From assembly GCF_002930615.1 (NCBI RefSeq), contig NZ_PSNX01000003.1, forward strand, positions 124,001 to 188,000: a stretch of DNA of 64,000 bases. The letters are read 5' to 3'. Numbering within the stretch: the stretch's first letter is position 1; every line of letters starts with the position of its first letter. The DNA comes from Caldimonas caldifontis (GTDB lineage: Bacteria > Pseudomonadota > Gammaproteobacteria > Burkholderiales > Burkholderiaceae_C). The translations under genes and the position numbers were made by a program. Below, piece by piece: positions 1 through 7,838 of the stretch. Under the pieces are notes generated by a model. It was not told the DNA's origin, ran no database searches, and was given only the letters and a program-made list of their open reading frames with translations.

Positions 1-1
1 G

Positions 2-679
2 GTCGATGCGACCTTCCACGCCGGTGAGCTGGTGGGCATCATCGGGCCCAACGGTGCGGGCAAGACCACCTTCTTCAACGCGATCTCCGGCGTGATCGCC
101 CCCACCAGCGGACGGCTCGTGGCGCAGGGGCATGAGCTCACGGGCGCCAAGCCGCATGCCTATGCGCGGCACGGCATCGCGCGCACCTTCCAGACGCCGC
201 GGGTGTTCGCCGAATTGCCGGTGGCCGCCAACATCGACTTCGGCCTGAAGTTTGCCGGCCGTCGCCGCACCGCCTCGTGGCTGCTGAAGGACGCGGGGAG
301 CATCCTCAACGTGATCGGCCTGTCGGCCCAGGCCGCGCTGCCTGCCGCGGCCATCACGCCCTCGCAGCAGCGCCTGCTGGAGATCGGCATGGCGCTGGCC
401 AGGCGGCCGCGCCTGCTGCTGCTCGACGAAGTGGCCGCCGGCCTCACCGAGGCCGAGGTGGAGAACATGGCCCAGCTCATCCGCCGACTGCGCGACGAGT
501 TGGACCTGACCGTGGTGTGGATCGAGCACGCCGTGACCACGCTCCTGCGCCACGTCGAGTGGGTGCTGGTGCTGCACCAGGGCCGCAAGATCGCCGATGG
601 CACGCCGGGCGAGGTGGTGCGCAACGCCGAGGTGATCGAGGCCTACCTGGGGGACGAAATGGCCGAGGCGGTGGCATGA
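2..679 (+). CDS. livG: LivG-like ABC transporter ATP-binding protein, 5' partial
   Basis: ATP-binding subunit of a branched-chain amino acid (Liv/HAAT) type importer, which powers uptake through inner-membrane permeases not present in the window. The frame is open to the left edge, so the N-terminus is missing. Visible are Walker [10 protein letters not shown], the RTFQTPRVF Q-loop region, Walker B LLLLDEVAAGL and the H-loop IEHAV. The ABC signature, normally LSYGQQ or LSGGQ, reads TPSQQ here, which is unusual. The stop overlaps the next start as ATGA, so it is translationally coupled to the LivF-like partner. The family is firm; the substrate is unknown and could be an organic or aromatic acid rather than an amino acid. 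Confidence 0.9.
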   Translation, partial: VDATFHAGELVGIIGPNGAGKTTFFNAISGVIAPTSGRLVAQGHELTGAKPHAYARHGIARTFQTPRVFAELPVAANIDFGLKFAGRRRTASWLLKDAGSILNVIGLSAQAALPAAAITPSQQRLLEIGMALARRPRLLLLDEVAAGLTEAEVENMAQLIRRLRDELDLTVVWIEHAVTTLLRHVEWVLVLHQGRKIADGTPGEVVRNAEVIEAYLGDEMAEAVA

Positions 680-2928
680 AGAACGACATTGAACAAGCCC
701 TGGGCGCCGGCCACAGACTGGCGCACCTGAAGGTCAAGGGCCTGAGCGCCGGCTATGGCGGTTTCCTGGTGCTGCGCGACCTGAAACTCGAAGCCAGACC
801 CGGCCTCACCGTGATCCTGGGCCCCAACGGCGCGGGCAAGACCACGCTGCTCAAGGCCATCGCCGGGCTCATCCCCCGCGCGGGCGAGGTGCTGCTCGAC
901 GACGAAGCCCTGCCGACGGAGAAGCCCGACGAGATCGTGCGCCGCGGCCTGAGCCTGGTGCCCGAGGGCCGCCAGCTCTTTGCCCAGATGACGGTCACCG
1001 AGAACCTCGAGCTGGGTGGCTGGCTGGTGGACAAGGCCGAGCGGGCGCGCCGCCTGGCCCAGGCCTTCAAGGACTTCCCCAAGCTCGCAGAACGGGCCCA
1101 GCAACTGGCCGGCACGATGAGTGGCGGCGAGCAGCAGATGGTGGCCGTGGCGCGCGCGATGATGAGCGCCCCCCGCCTGCTGATGCTCGACGAACCATCG
1201 CTGGGCCTCGCACCACGCATGGTCGATGAACTCCTGGCCATCGCCCGTCGCATCGCCGATGCCGGCACCACGGTGCTGATGGTCGAACAGAACGTGCGCA
1301 AGGCCCTGGCGGTGGCCGACCGGGGCTATGTGCTCGAACGTGGCGTGCTCGTGGCCAGCGGCCCGGCCACGCTGCTGTCGCGCTCCACGGTGATCCGCCA
1401 GGCCTATCTGGGCGCCCCCTCGGGCGCTGCCTCCTCTTCCTCATCCTCTTCCACCGACACGAAGGAGAAGTCCATGTCCGACCTGTCCATGCTCATCAAC
1501 GGCCTGGCCGTTTCCGCCGAAAAGGGCGCCACCTTCGAACGTCGCAACCCGCTCGACGGCAGCGTGGCCACGCGCGCCCCTGCGGCCAGCACCGCCGACG
1601 CGGTGGCTGCGGTGGAGGCCGCCGCCGAAGCCTTCAAGACCTGGAGCCAGACGGGCCCCGGCGAACGCCGCGCCCTGCTGCTCAAGGCCGCCGACGCGCT
1701 GGAGGCCAAGACGCCGAAGTTCGTGGAAGCCGTGCCGGCCGAGACCGGCGCCACCGGCATGTGGGCCGGCTTCAACGTCTTCCTGGCCGCCGGCATGTTG
1801 CGCGAGGCCGCCGCCCTCACCACGCAGATCGCCGGCGAGGTGATCCCCTCCGACGTGCCCGGCTCGCTGGCCATGGGCGTGCGCCAGCCCGCCGGCGTGG
1901 TGCTGGGCATCGCCCCGTGGAACGCCCCCGTCATCCTGGGTGTGCGCGCCATCGCCACACCGCTGGCCTGCGGCAACACCGTCATCCTCAAGGGCTCCGA
2001 GAACTGCCCGCGCACCCACCAGCTCATCGTCGAGGCGCTGCAGGACGCCGGCTTCCCGCCGGGTGTGGTGAACTACATCACCAATGCCCCCGCCGATGCC
2101 GGCGCCGTGGTGGAAGCTATGGTCGCCCACCCGGCCGTCAAGCGCGTGAACTTCACCGGCTCCACCAAGGTGGGCAAGATCATCGCGATGACCTGCGCCA
2201 AGTACCTCAAGCCGGTGGTGCTGGAACTGGGCGGCAAGGCCCCCATCGTGGTGCTCGACGATGCCGACCTGGACGATGCCGTGAACGCCACGGCCTTCGG
2301 GGCCTTTGCCAACTCCGGCCAGATCTGCATGAGCACTGAGCGCATCATCGTGGACGAGAAGATCGCCGATGCCTACATCGACAAGCTCGTCACCAAGGCG
2401 AAGGGCCTGCCGCTGGGCGACCCGCGCAAGAGCGACCCGGTGGTGCTGGGCTCGGTGATCGGCATGGGCACCGTGGAGCACTGCAACGCCCTCATCGACG
2501 ATGCGCTGGCCAAGGGCGCCAAGCTGCTGTGCGGCGGCAAGGCCGAGAACACGCTGATGCCCGCCACGCTGCTCGACCGCGTGACGCCCGACATGAGGAT
2601 CTACCACGAGGAGACCTTCGGCCCGGTGAAGTGCATCGTGCGCGTGAAGGGCGTGGAGGAAGCGATTACCTGCGCGAACGACAACGAATACGGCCTGTCA
2701 TCGGCCGTCTTCGGCCGTGACATCGCACGCGCCCTGCAGGTGGCACGGCGCATCGAGTCGGGCATCTGCCACGTCAACGGCCCCACCGTGCACGACGAGG
2801 CCCAGATGCCCTTCGGCGGCGTGAAGGCCAGCGGCTATGGGCGCTTCGGCGGCAAGGCGGGCGTAGCGGAGTTCACCGAGCTGCGCTGGATCACGGTGCA
2901 GACCGCGCCAAGGCACTATCCGTTCTGA
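676..2928 (+). CDS. livF: LivF-like ABC ATPase continuous in frame with an aldehyde dehydrogenase (750 aa)
   Basis: Residues 1-245 are a complete LivF-type ATPase: Walker [10 protein letters not shown] at 49-57, signature MSGGEQQ at 148-154, Walker B LLMLDEP, H-loop VEQN. LivF normally ends soon after the AYLG motif (243-246). Here the frame continues through a seven-serine linker (253-259, from TCC/TCT/TCA repeats) straight into the aldehyde dehydrogenase that begins at residue 267. No stop codon lies between them. An AAGGAG Shine-Dalgarno site six bases before the dehydrogenase ATG suggests that this ATG is also used on its own. The product may therefore be a fusion, two proteins from nested starts, or the result of a lost stop codon or a sequencing indel. 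Confidence 0.75.
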   Translation: MKNDIEQALGAGHRLAHLKVKGLSAGYGGFLVLRDLKLEARPGLTVILGPNGAGKTTLLKAIAGLIPRAGEVLLDDEALPTEKPDEIVRRGLSLVPEGRQLFAQMTVTENLELGGWLVDKAERARRLAQAFKDFPKLAERAQQLAGTMSGGEQQMVAVARAMMSAPRLLMLDEPSLGLAPRMVDELLAIARRIADAGTTVLMVEQNVRKALAVADRGYVLERGVLVASGPATLLSRSTVIRQAYLGAPSGAASSSSSSSTDTKEKSMSDLSMLINGLAVSAEKGATFERRNPLDGSVATRAPAASTADAVAAVEAAAEAFKTWSQTGPGERRALLLKAADALEAKTPKFVEAVPAETGATGMWAGFNVFLAAGMLREAAALTTQIAGEVIPSDVPGSLAMGVRQPAGVVLGIAPWNAPVILGVRAIATPLACGNTVILKGSENCPRTHQLIVEALQDAGFPPGVVNYITNAPADAGAVVEAMVAHPAVKRVNFTGSTKVGKIIAMTCAKYLKPVVLELGGKAPIVVLDDADLDDAVNATAFGAFANSGQICMSTERIIVDEKIADAYIDKLVTKAKGLPLGDPRKSDPVVLGSVIGMGTVEHCNALIDDALAKGAKLLCGGKAENTLMPATLLDRVTPDMRIYHEETFGPVKCIVRVKGVEEAITCANDNEYGLSSAVFGRDIARALQVARRIESGICHVNGPTVHDEAQMPFGGVKASGYGRFGGKAGVAEFTELRWITVQTAPRHYPF
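1474..2928 (+). CDS. NAD(P)-dependent aldehyde dehydrogenase (internal start, 484 aa)
   Basis: A full-length aldehyde dehydrogenase, oxidising an aldehyde to its carboxylic acid with NAD(P) in the cytoplasm. The family motifs are in order: PWN at 148-150, the cofactor loop FTGST, general-base Glu251 in LELGGKAP, nucleophile Cys285 in GQICMST, and the C-terminal box MPFGGVKASGYGRFGG. The ending HYPF and overall look resemble salicylaldehyde and vanillin dehydrogenases, so an aromatic aldehyde is a reasonable but unproven substrate. The ATG is preceded by AAGGAG at 1462-1467. It is nested in frame inside the LivF reading frame. Its last 27 codons are duplicated about 3.9 kb downstream. Confidence 0.85.
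   Translation: MSDLSMLINGLAVSAEKGATFERRNPLDGSVATRAPAASTADAVAAVEAAAEAFKTWSQTGPGERRALLLKAADALEAKTPKFVEAVPAETGATGMWAGFNVFLAAGMLREAAALTTQIAGEVIPSDVPGSLAMGVRQPAGVVLGIAPWNAPVILGVRAIATPLACGNTVILKGSENCPRTHQLIVEALQDAGFPPGVVNYITNAPADAGAVVEAMVAHPAVKRVNFTGSTKVGKIIAMTCAKYLKPVVLELGGKAPIVVLDDADLDDAVNATAFGAFANSGQICMSTERIIVDEKIADAYIDKLVTKAKGLPLGDPRKSDPVVLGSVIGMGTVEHCNALIDDALAKGAKLLCGGKAENTLMPATLLDRVTPDMRIYHEETFGPVKCIVRVKGVEEAITCANDNEYGLSSAVFGRDIARALQVARRIESGICHVNGPTVHDEAQMPFGGVKASGYGRFGGKAGVAEFTELRWITVQTAPRHYPF
2848..2928. repeat. 81-bp direct repeat, copy 1 (3' end of the aldehyde dehydrogenase)
   Basis: This stretch encodes the last 26 residues and stop of the dehydrogenase. It recurs at 6711-6791 in the same orientation with 7 mismatches in 81 bases, all synonymous. 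The two copies bracket the effector/partner genes. Confidence 0.92.
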
Positions 2929-3134
2929 CACATCGAGCTGCTGGTCTAGCGTGGCAAGGTTGTAAACGTTCGTAATTCCTGCAAAGGAGGGGTTGGCAGA
3001 CGCTGCTGGGCCGCCATACTGCGCGCGACTTGGCGAGGCTGCGTGCCAGGGCAGGGTGATGGAGTCCTTCACTGCAAACGACCGCAGCGCATGCCGGGTC
3101 GTACAAGCAGATCAAATTCAGGAAGGAACTCGTC

Positions 3135-5726
3135 GTGAATGCCGCAGCCCCTGCTGCCACCCCCCTCATCTGCGAAACCCCCTGTGAAACCTGCGCCAAG
3201 GAGGGCCTACCCCTGCTGCTGGCGCGCTATGCCCTGATGCCTGCGGACGCACAGGCGCCCCGGGTCTCGGGGCACCTGGCGCCGCCGGAGCTCACGCAGG
3301 TGAGCCTGGGCGCCTCGGCTCACTACGGGCTGCGCCTGCTGCGCAGCGGCTATGTCTATGTCTACGACGAAGCCCGCAAGCGCTGGGACGAATACTTCGT
3401 CACCGCCGACGGCTTCCTCACCAAGCTGCCTGAGCGCATCCGGGCGTTCAAGGTGCGGCACAACATCGCCACACACTTTCGCTGTGCGCGCAACGGTGCG
3501 GCGCCCCTGGCCGGCGTCATCACCATCCGCAACCCCAGGCACGCCACCAAGGTGTGGATCGGCTTCAGCGACGTGCAATGGACCGATGCGGTGCTCAACC
3601 AACACGACGACGCGGCCGTGCGCCAGCGGCACATGACCTGCATCACCGTGAGCGGCGGCAGGGTCGAGCCACAGGCCCGCACCGCACCCATCGAGCAAGT
3701 GGGGCAATGGTTGCCCGAGTTCCAACTGGGCGCGCAAGCCGGGCAGCAGCGTTTCGGCCCGTGGTGCCCACACCCCTTCAGCAGCCGCCATGCCGCAGCG
3801 CAGGCCTTCTTGCAGGCGGTTCAGCAAGCCCGCCCCCAAGGTGGCGCGGCCATTGTGGCGCTGCATGACCCGGTGGGTTTGGCCATGGAGATCGCTGCCC
3901 TGGCCGAAGCCCGCAAGCTGATCTACATGAGCCGGTCCGACGTCGAGAAACCTCACTTTGCAGCCAGCGCCATCGTCAATCTGGAGCAGCAACTCAAGGA
4001 GCAGGCCAAGCTCAGCGAAATCATCGCTGGCGAAGCACTGGCCCAGGATGAGGAGCGACGCATGGAACTGCCGGTGGGCACCATGGCGGCGATGATGGAG
4101 CCTCCCGGCAACCCGAGAGCCGCGGCCCTGTTGCGCCGCCACACGGTGGATGGCTTGAATACGGTCGCACAAAGGGCGTGGCGACGCTATACCCACGATC
4201 ATCGCGATCTGCCGCGTTTTGACCCGGCCGCTGCTCGAGACTGGCTGCAGCAGCACCACCGTGCCTTCGAGGCCTATGACAAAGATCATATTGCCCCGTT
4301 GGCCCAGGCCCACGCCGCGTGGATGCAGCACGGGCTGATGCAAGGCGCGATGGCCTGCAACTACGACGCTGCCGATATTCATAGTGGTTTGGCCTACACG
4401 GCTGCCGTGGGCCTGATGATGCGCTACACCAGCGACAAGCAGCCCAGCTTCGAGCTGTACCTGCGATGGCTGCGTGAGGGAGACGCCAGCGCGGCATCCA
4501 ACCTCGTGATGCGCGCGCTGGCTTTCAACCAGGAGGAACTGGCCCGCGCTGTGAACCAGGCCGATGCCAGCGGCGCGAGCGATCTGCGCCTCTACCCCAC
4601 CGACGCGGTGGCCAGCGCGTTCTCGTCCATGCTGGACAAGCTACCCGACAGCGCCAAGGCCCACCTGGGGGCGGTCATGGACGGGCTCAGCGGGGCTGCC
4701 TTGCGGTACTGGAAAGACTTCGATGAAGGACGTGCCAGCGGCAAGGCGGCCACGGCCATGGCGGCTGCCAGCGGCCAGCGCTTTGTGCGGGTGCCGGTGG
4801 CCGGCCGGCGCGACCAGTTCGTGCAGCTCATCATCGAGCAGCTCTACGCCATCGACCCGAGCCTGAAGGCCCGGCCGAATCAAGTGGGCCGGGCCGTGGC
4901 GGCGCAGCTCAGGCTCCTGCAGGTGGAAGGCGTTCCCTTGGAGGGCTCACGGCGCCAGGGCTGGTATGCCTTGATCGACCGGCAGGCGGTACAGTCTGCG
5001 GCGGCCAAGGGGCACAGCGGCAACGCCTTGGCCCAGCAGGTGGCCCAGGCGCTGCGCAGCCCGGCGCAACTCAAGGCCATCGACATGGCGCGTGCCCAGT
5101 CAGCCTTGTCGCGCGCAAGCCTGGCCGCCGGTGTCCTGGGCGGGGTGCTGATGGCCTTCAACTACAGCAAGCTGGTGGAAGACGCCTTCCAGGGCATGCG
5201 CCACGAACGGCCCGAGGCACGCACCCGGCTGGCTCTGGCCACGCTGGCGATCGCGGGCTTTGCGATCGAGAGCCTGGGGCAGGCCACAGCAGGAACCCGG
5301 CTGGGCAATGCGTTGGGGCTGGGGCAGTCCGTCGTGCCTGAGAAGTTGAAGCTGCTCGGCCGCCGCCTTGGGCTTGGGGCGGGAATATTGATGGGGGTGG
5401 TGGACTTGATGTGCGCGGGCAGCGAGTTCGATAGGGGTGACACGTCCCTTGGCTGGATGTACATTGCCTCAGGTTTTCTGGGCATCACTGCATCCATAGG
5501 CCTGTACCTTGCTGTGGGAGTGGCCGGACTTCCTGTTGTGGGGTGGGTCATCCTGATCGGGATGCTGGTGGCGCTGGGTATCCTGGCCTTCTTCATCGAA
5601 GACGCGAAGGACAACAAGTTGCAGGCCTGGCTGAGGCGTTGCCACTTTGGGATCGGTGCAGACAAGTATCCGGATGCGCGCACGCAGCTTGAAGAGTACG
5701 GCGTGGCGCTGGGCACGGCGGGTTGA
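3135..5726 (+). CDS. Putative type VI secretion effector, VasX-N / BTH_I2691-like (863 aa)
   Basis: The N-terminal ~170 residues have the look of the VasX N-terminal region found in BTH_I2691-type T6SS effectors: a CETC pair, then GLPLLLARYAL and LRLLRSGYVYVYD. A long helical middle follows. Residues about 660-825 hold several hydrophobic segments (near 660, 700, 745 and a long run at 772-822), as expected for a membrane-inserting, colicin-like killing domain. The start is GTG with GGAAGGA eight bases upstream. No Hcp, VgrG or PAAR gene is in the window, so delivery would need T6SS genes elsewhere. The gene sits inside a segment bracketed by a duplicated dehydrogenase tail, which indicates acquisition. 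The family call rests on remembered motifs; the toxic activity is inference. Confidence 0.65.
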   Translation: MNAAAPAATPLICETPCETCAKEGLPLLLARYALMPADAQAPRVSGHLAPPELTQVSLGASAHYGLRLLRSGYVYVYDEARKRWDEYFVTADGFLTKLPERIRAFKVRHNIATHFRCARNGAAPLAGVITIRNPRHATKVWIGFSDVQWTDAVLNQHDDAAVRQRHMTCITVSGGRVEPQARTAPIEQVGQWLPEFQLGAQAGQQRFGPWCPHPFSSRHAAAQAFLQAVQQARPQGGAAIVALHDPVGLAMEIAALAEARKLIYMSRSDVEKPHFAASAIVNLEQQLKEQAKLSEIIAGEALAQDEERRMELPVGTMAAMMEPPGNPRAAALLRRHTVDGLNTVAQRAWRRYTHDHRDLPRFDPAAARDWLQQHHRAFEAYDKDHIAPLAQAHAAWMQHGLMQGAMACNYDAADIHSGLAYTAAVGLMMRYTSDKQPSFELYLRWLREGDASAASNLVMRALAFNQEELARAVNQADASGASDLRLYPTDAVASAFSSMLDKLPDSAKAHLGAVMDGLSGAALRYWKDFDEGRASGKAATAMAAASGQRFVRVPVAGRRDQFVQLIIEQLYAIDPSLKARPNQVGRAVAAQLRLLQVEGVPLEGSRRQGWYALIDRQAVQSAAAKGHSGNALAQQVAQALRSPAQLKAIDMARAQSALSRASLAAGVLGGVLMAFNYSKLVEDAFQGMRHERPEARTRLALATLAIAGFAIESLGQATAGTRLGNALGLGQSVVPEKLKLLGRRLGLGAGILMGVVDLMCAGSEFDRGDTSLGWMYIASGFLGITASIGLYLAVGVAGLPVVGWVILIGMLVALGILAFFIEDAKDNKLQAWLRRCHFGIGADKYPDARTQLEEYGVALGTAG

Positions 5727-5736
5727 GGAGCTGTCG

Positions 5737-6702
5737 ATGCCTTTGATCAAGAATGTGATCCATCGTTTCCACGTGAAGCGCCCGCTCACCGCGCGCGAGC
5801 GCGAGCTGCGTCTGGACATTCGCAAACCGGCGGGTGATGCCCCGCACTACCAGTTGTCGCTGATCCGCCTGAACTCGACCTTTGTCGAATGCGTGGACAA
5901 GTGGTATGCGGAGAGAGGGTTTGGGGCGATGTTCGGAGCGGCTGCCTTTTCGGCCGTTGCTTTCGGTATGTGGGTCCTTGTTACCAACATCTTCAAACAT
6001 TGGCACCCGATTGGCTTGTTCTTTCTTCTCGTGTTTCCAGTGCTTTTGGCTGTCACGGCTTACATCTTCCTCTGCGACGCCTTCACCTACACCCACTACC
6101 CGATCCGGTTCAACCGCAAGAACCGTCAGGTGTACGCCTTCCGTCCTGACGGCACGGTGCTCAAGGCACCGTGGGATCGGGTGTACTGGACGATCCTGGG
6201 CCATGCGAACCCGCTGGGCTGGCTCAACGTGGCGGGCCATGTGATGGATGAATCGGGCAAGACGGTGCTCGAGACGTTCGCATTGAGTGTGAACTCCACG
6301 AGCAAGCAGGGCGAGGTGAAGTTGCGCAACCACTTCGAGTTCTTCCGGCTGTACATGCAGGAGGGACCGGCTGTGGCCTTGCAGAGGATCCAACCAGTGC
6401 CGCTGATCATGCTGCCGCCCATTGATCGTCAAAAGGAGTCATGGGCATTTGGGTGGGAGCGCATCACGCTGACCCTGAATGGCTCGCCCTTGCTCCAGAT
6501 CCTGGCGCAGGTGTTCTTCTTGCCCGAGAGCCTGTTCCGCTGGATCGTGATGCGCACCAGCAAGATCCCGCAGTGGCCGCAGTGGGTGGAAGACGAGTGC
6601 CGCATCGAGCCCGATGACCCGTGGCGGCGCGAGCCGGGGTATCGGGATGAAGAGGCGATTGCGGCCATGCAGGCGACCGCTGGGGCGCGGCGCAATGGCT
6701 GA
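5737..6702 (+). CDS. DUF6708-like membrane protein, probable effector partner or immunity protein (321 aa)
   Basis: Begins 10 bases after the effector stop, with GAGGAG at 5725-5730 supporting the ATG. It has two adjacent transmembrane segments at about residues 66-90 and 96-120, then a soluble region with motifs such as HYPIRFNRKNRQVY and PWDRVYWTI. It resembles the DUF6708 proteins that often follow VasX-like effectors (recalled, not searched). Close pairing with a membrane-active effector suggests an inner-membrane immunity protein, or an adaptor that helps the effector load. An upstream in-frame ATG at 5647 lies within the effector gene and lacks a better ribosome site. No catalytic motif was seen. 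Confidence 0.6.
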   Translation: MPLIKNVIHRFHVKRPLTARERELRLDIRKPAGDAPHYQLSLIRLNSTFVECVDKWYAERGFGAMFGAAAFSAVAFGMWVLVTNIFKHWHPIGLFFLLVFPVLLAVTAYIFLCDAFTYTHYPIRFNRKNRQVYAFRPDGTVLKAPWDRVYWTILGHANPLGWLNVAGHVMDESGKTVLETFALSVNSTSKQGEVKLRNHFEFFRLYMQEGPAVALQRIQPVPLIMLPPIDRQKESWAFGWERITLTLNGSPLLQILAQVFFLPESLFRWIVMRTSKIPQWPQWVEDECRIEPDDPWRREPGYRDEEAIAAMQATAGARRNG

Positions 6703-6710
6703 AGACTGAC

Positions 6711-6791
6711 GGCGGCAAGGCAGGCGTGGCGGAGTTCACCGAGCTGCGCTGGATCACGGTGCAGACCGCGCCGCGCCACTACCCCTTCTGA
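6711..6791 (+). pseudogene. Duplicated 3' remnant of the aldehyde dehydrogenase gene (repeat copy 2)
   Basis: An open tail of 26 codons plus stop, translating exactly to the end of the upstream dehydrogenase (GGKAGVAEF...PRHYPF). It has 7 base differences from copy 1, every one at a synonymous position. There is no start codon or body. It is the scar of an insertion or recombination event, and probably marks where the original dehydrogenase gene ended next to the convergent tctC-like gene. Confidence 0.88.
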
Positions 6792-6797
6792 GCGTGG

Positions 6798-7793
6798 TCA
6801 TTGCGGCTGGAAGCCCGTCTTGCGGATGATCTCGGCCCAGACCTGGCGGTAGGCCGCCTCGCGCTGGGTCAGCTGGGCGCCGCTCATGAAGGCCACGTCC
6901 AGGCCCCAGCCGGTGAGGCGCTGCTTCACCTCGGGCTCGGCGATCACCTTGGCCAGGGCCTGGGCGAACTGGTCGAGCGTCGGCTGGGGCGTGCCGGCCG
7001 GCGCGAAGATGCCGTAGTAGGGCAGGTCTTCCAGGCCCTTGAGGCCCAGTTCCGAGAAGGTGGGCACGTCGGGCAGCACGGCCTGGCGCTGGCCGCCCAG
7101 CACGGCCACCACACGCAGCTTGCCGGCCTTGTGGTGCTCGATGAAGTCGGGCACCGAGCCCGTGCCCGCGGCAATCTGGTTGCCCAGCATGTCGCCGATC
7201 ATCGGCGCGCTGCCACGGTAGGGCACCGGTACGAGGTCGAGCCCGTAGCGCTCGCCCATCACCTTGACCAGGAACTCGGGCGTGGACGCCGGTGCGGGCA
7301 CGCCGATGGTGGCCTTGCCCTGGCCCTGCGACTTCACCCAGGCCACATACTCGTCCACGCTCTTGGCCGGCGTGCCGGCCGACAGCGCAAAGGCGTTCAC
7401 GAAAGTGGCAAAGCCGGCCACCGGCACGAAGTCGCGGGCCGAGTCGTAGCCGGGGTTCTTCACCACCATCGGCAGGATGGTGATGGTGTGGTCGTGCGAG
7501 ATGAAGAAGGTGCTGCCATCGGCCGGTGACGCCTTGAGCGTCTGCGCGGCGATCTGGCCGCCGGCACCGGGCTTGTTCTCGACCAGCACCTGGCGGCCGC
7601 CCAGGTGTTCTTTCAGGCGATCGGCGAGGGTGCGGGCGATGGCATCGGTGCCCCCGCCGGCGGGAAAGCCCACCAGCAGCCGGATGGGCTGTGGCGACTG
7701 GGCCTGGGCCACACCGGCCGCGGCGAGCGCGGCCACGGACAGGGCCGCCAGGACCCGGCGGCGTACAGGCGCGAAGGAGAAGGCGAATGGCAT
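6798..7793 (-). CDS. Tripartite tricarboxylate transporter (Bug/TctC) binding protein
   Basis: A periplasmic solute receptor of the Bug family, 331 aa. It has an N-terminal signal peptide with arginines (PVRRR), a hydrophobic core and AQAQ cleavage region. Family hallmarks are IRLLVGFPAGGGTDAIAR near the mature N-terminus, KPGAGGQIAA, the VPYRG loop and PDVPTFSELG. The start at 7793 is preferred over a start 12 codons earlier because it begins the signal peptide directly. No tctA/tctB membrane genes lie nearby, which is common for Bug proteins in Burkholderiales. The ligand, likely a carboxylic acid, cannot be read from sequence. Confidence 0.9.
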   Translation of the reverse strand: MPFAFSFAPVRRRVLAALSVAALAAAGVAQAQSPQPIRLLVGFPAGGGTDAIARTLADRLKEHLGGRQVLVENKPGAGGQIAAQTLKASPADGSTFFISHDHTITILPMVVKNPGYDSARDFVPVAGFATFVNAFALSAGTPAKSVDEYVAWVKSQGQGKATIGVPAPASTPEFLVKVMGERYGLDLVPVPYRGSAPMIGDMLGNQIAAGTGSVPDFIEHHKAGKLRVVAVLGGQRQAVLPDVPTFSELGLKGLEDLPYYGIFAPAGTPQPTLDQFAQALAKVIAEPEVKQRLTGWGLDVAFMSGAQLTQREAAYRQVWAEIIRKTGFQPQ

Positions 7794-7838
7794 GCGGGAC
7801 TCCGGCAGGGGGTGGTGGGGACCACCCACTGTAAGAGA

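Noticed and set aside
1441-2607. Long minus-strand open frame opposite the aldehyde dehydrogenase
   Set aside because: Histidine-, glycine- and valine-rich shadow of a high-GC gene; no recognisable domain, and the plus-strand gene is certain.
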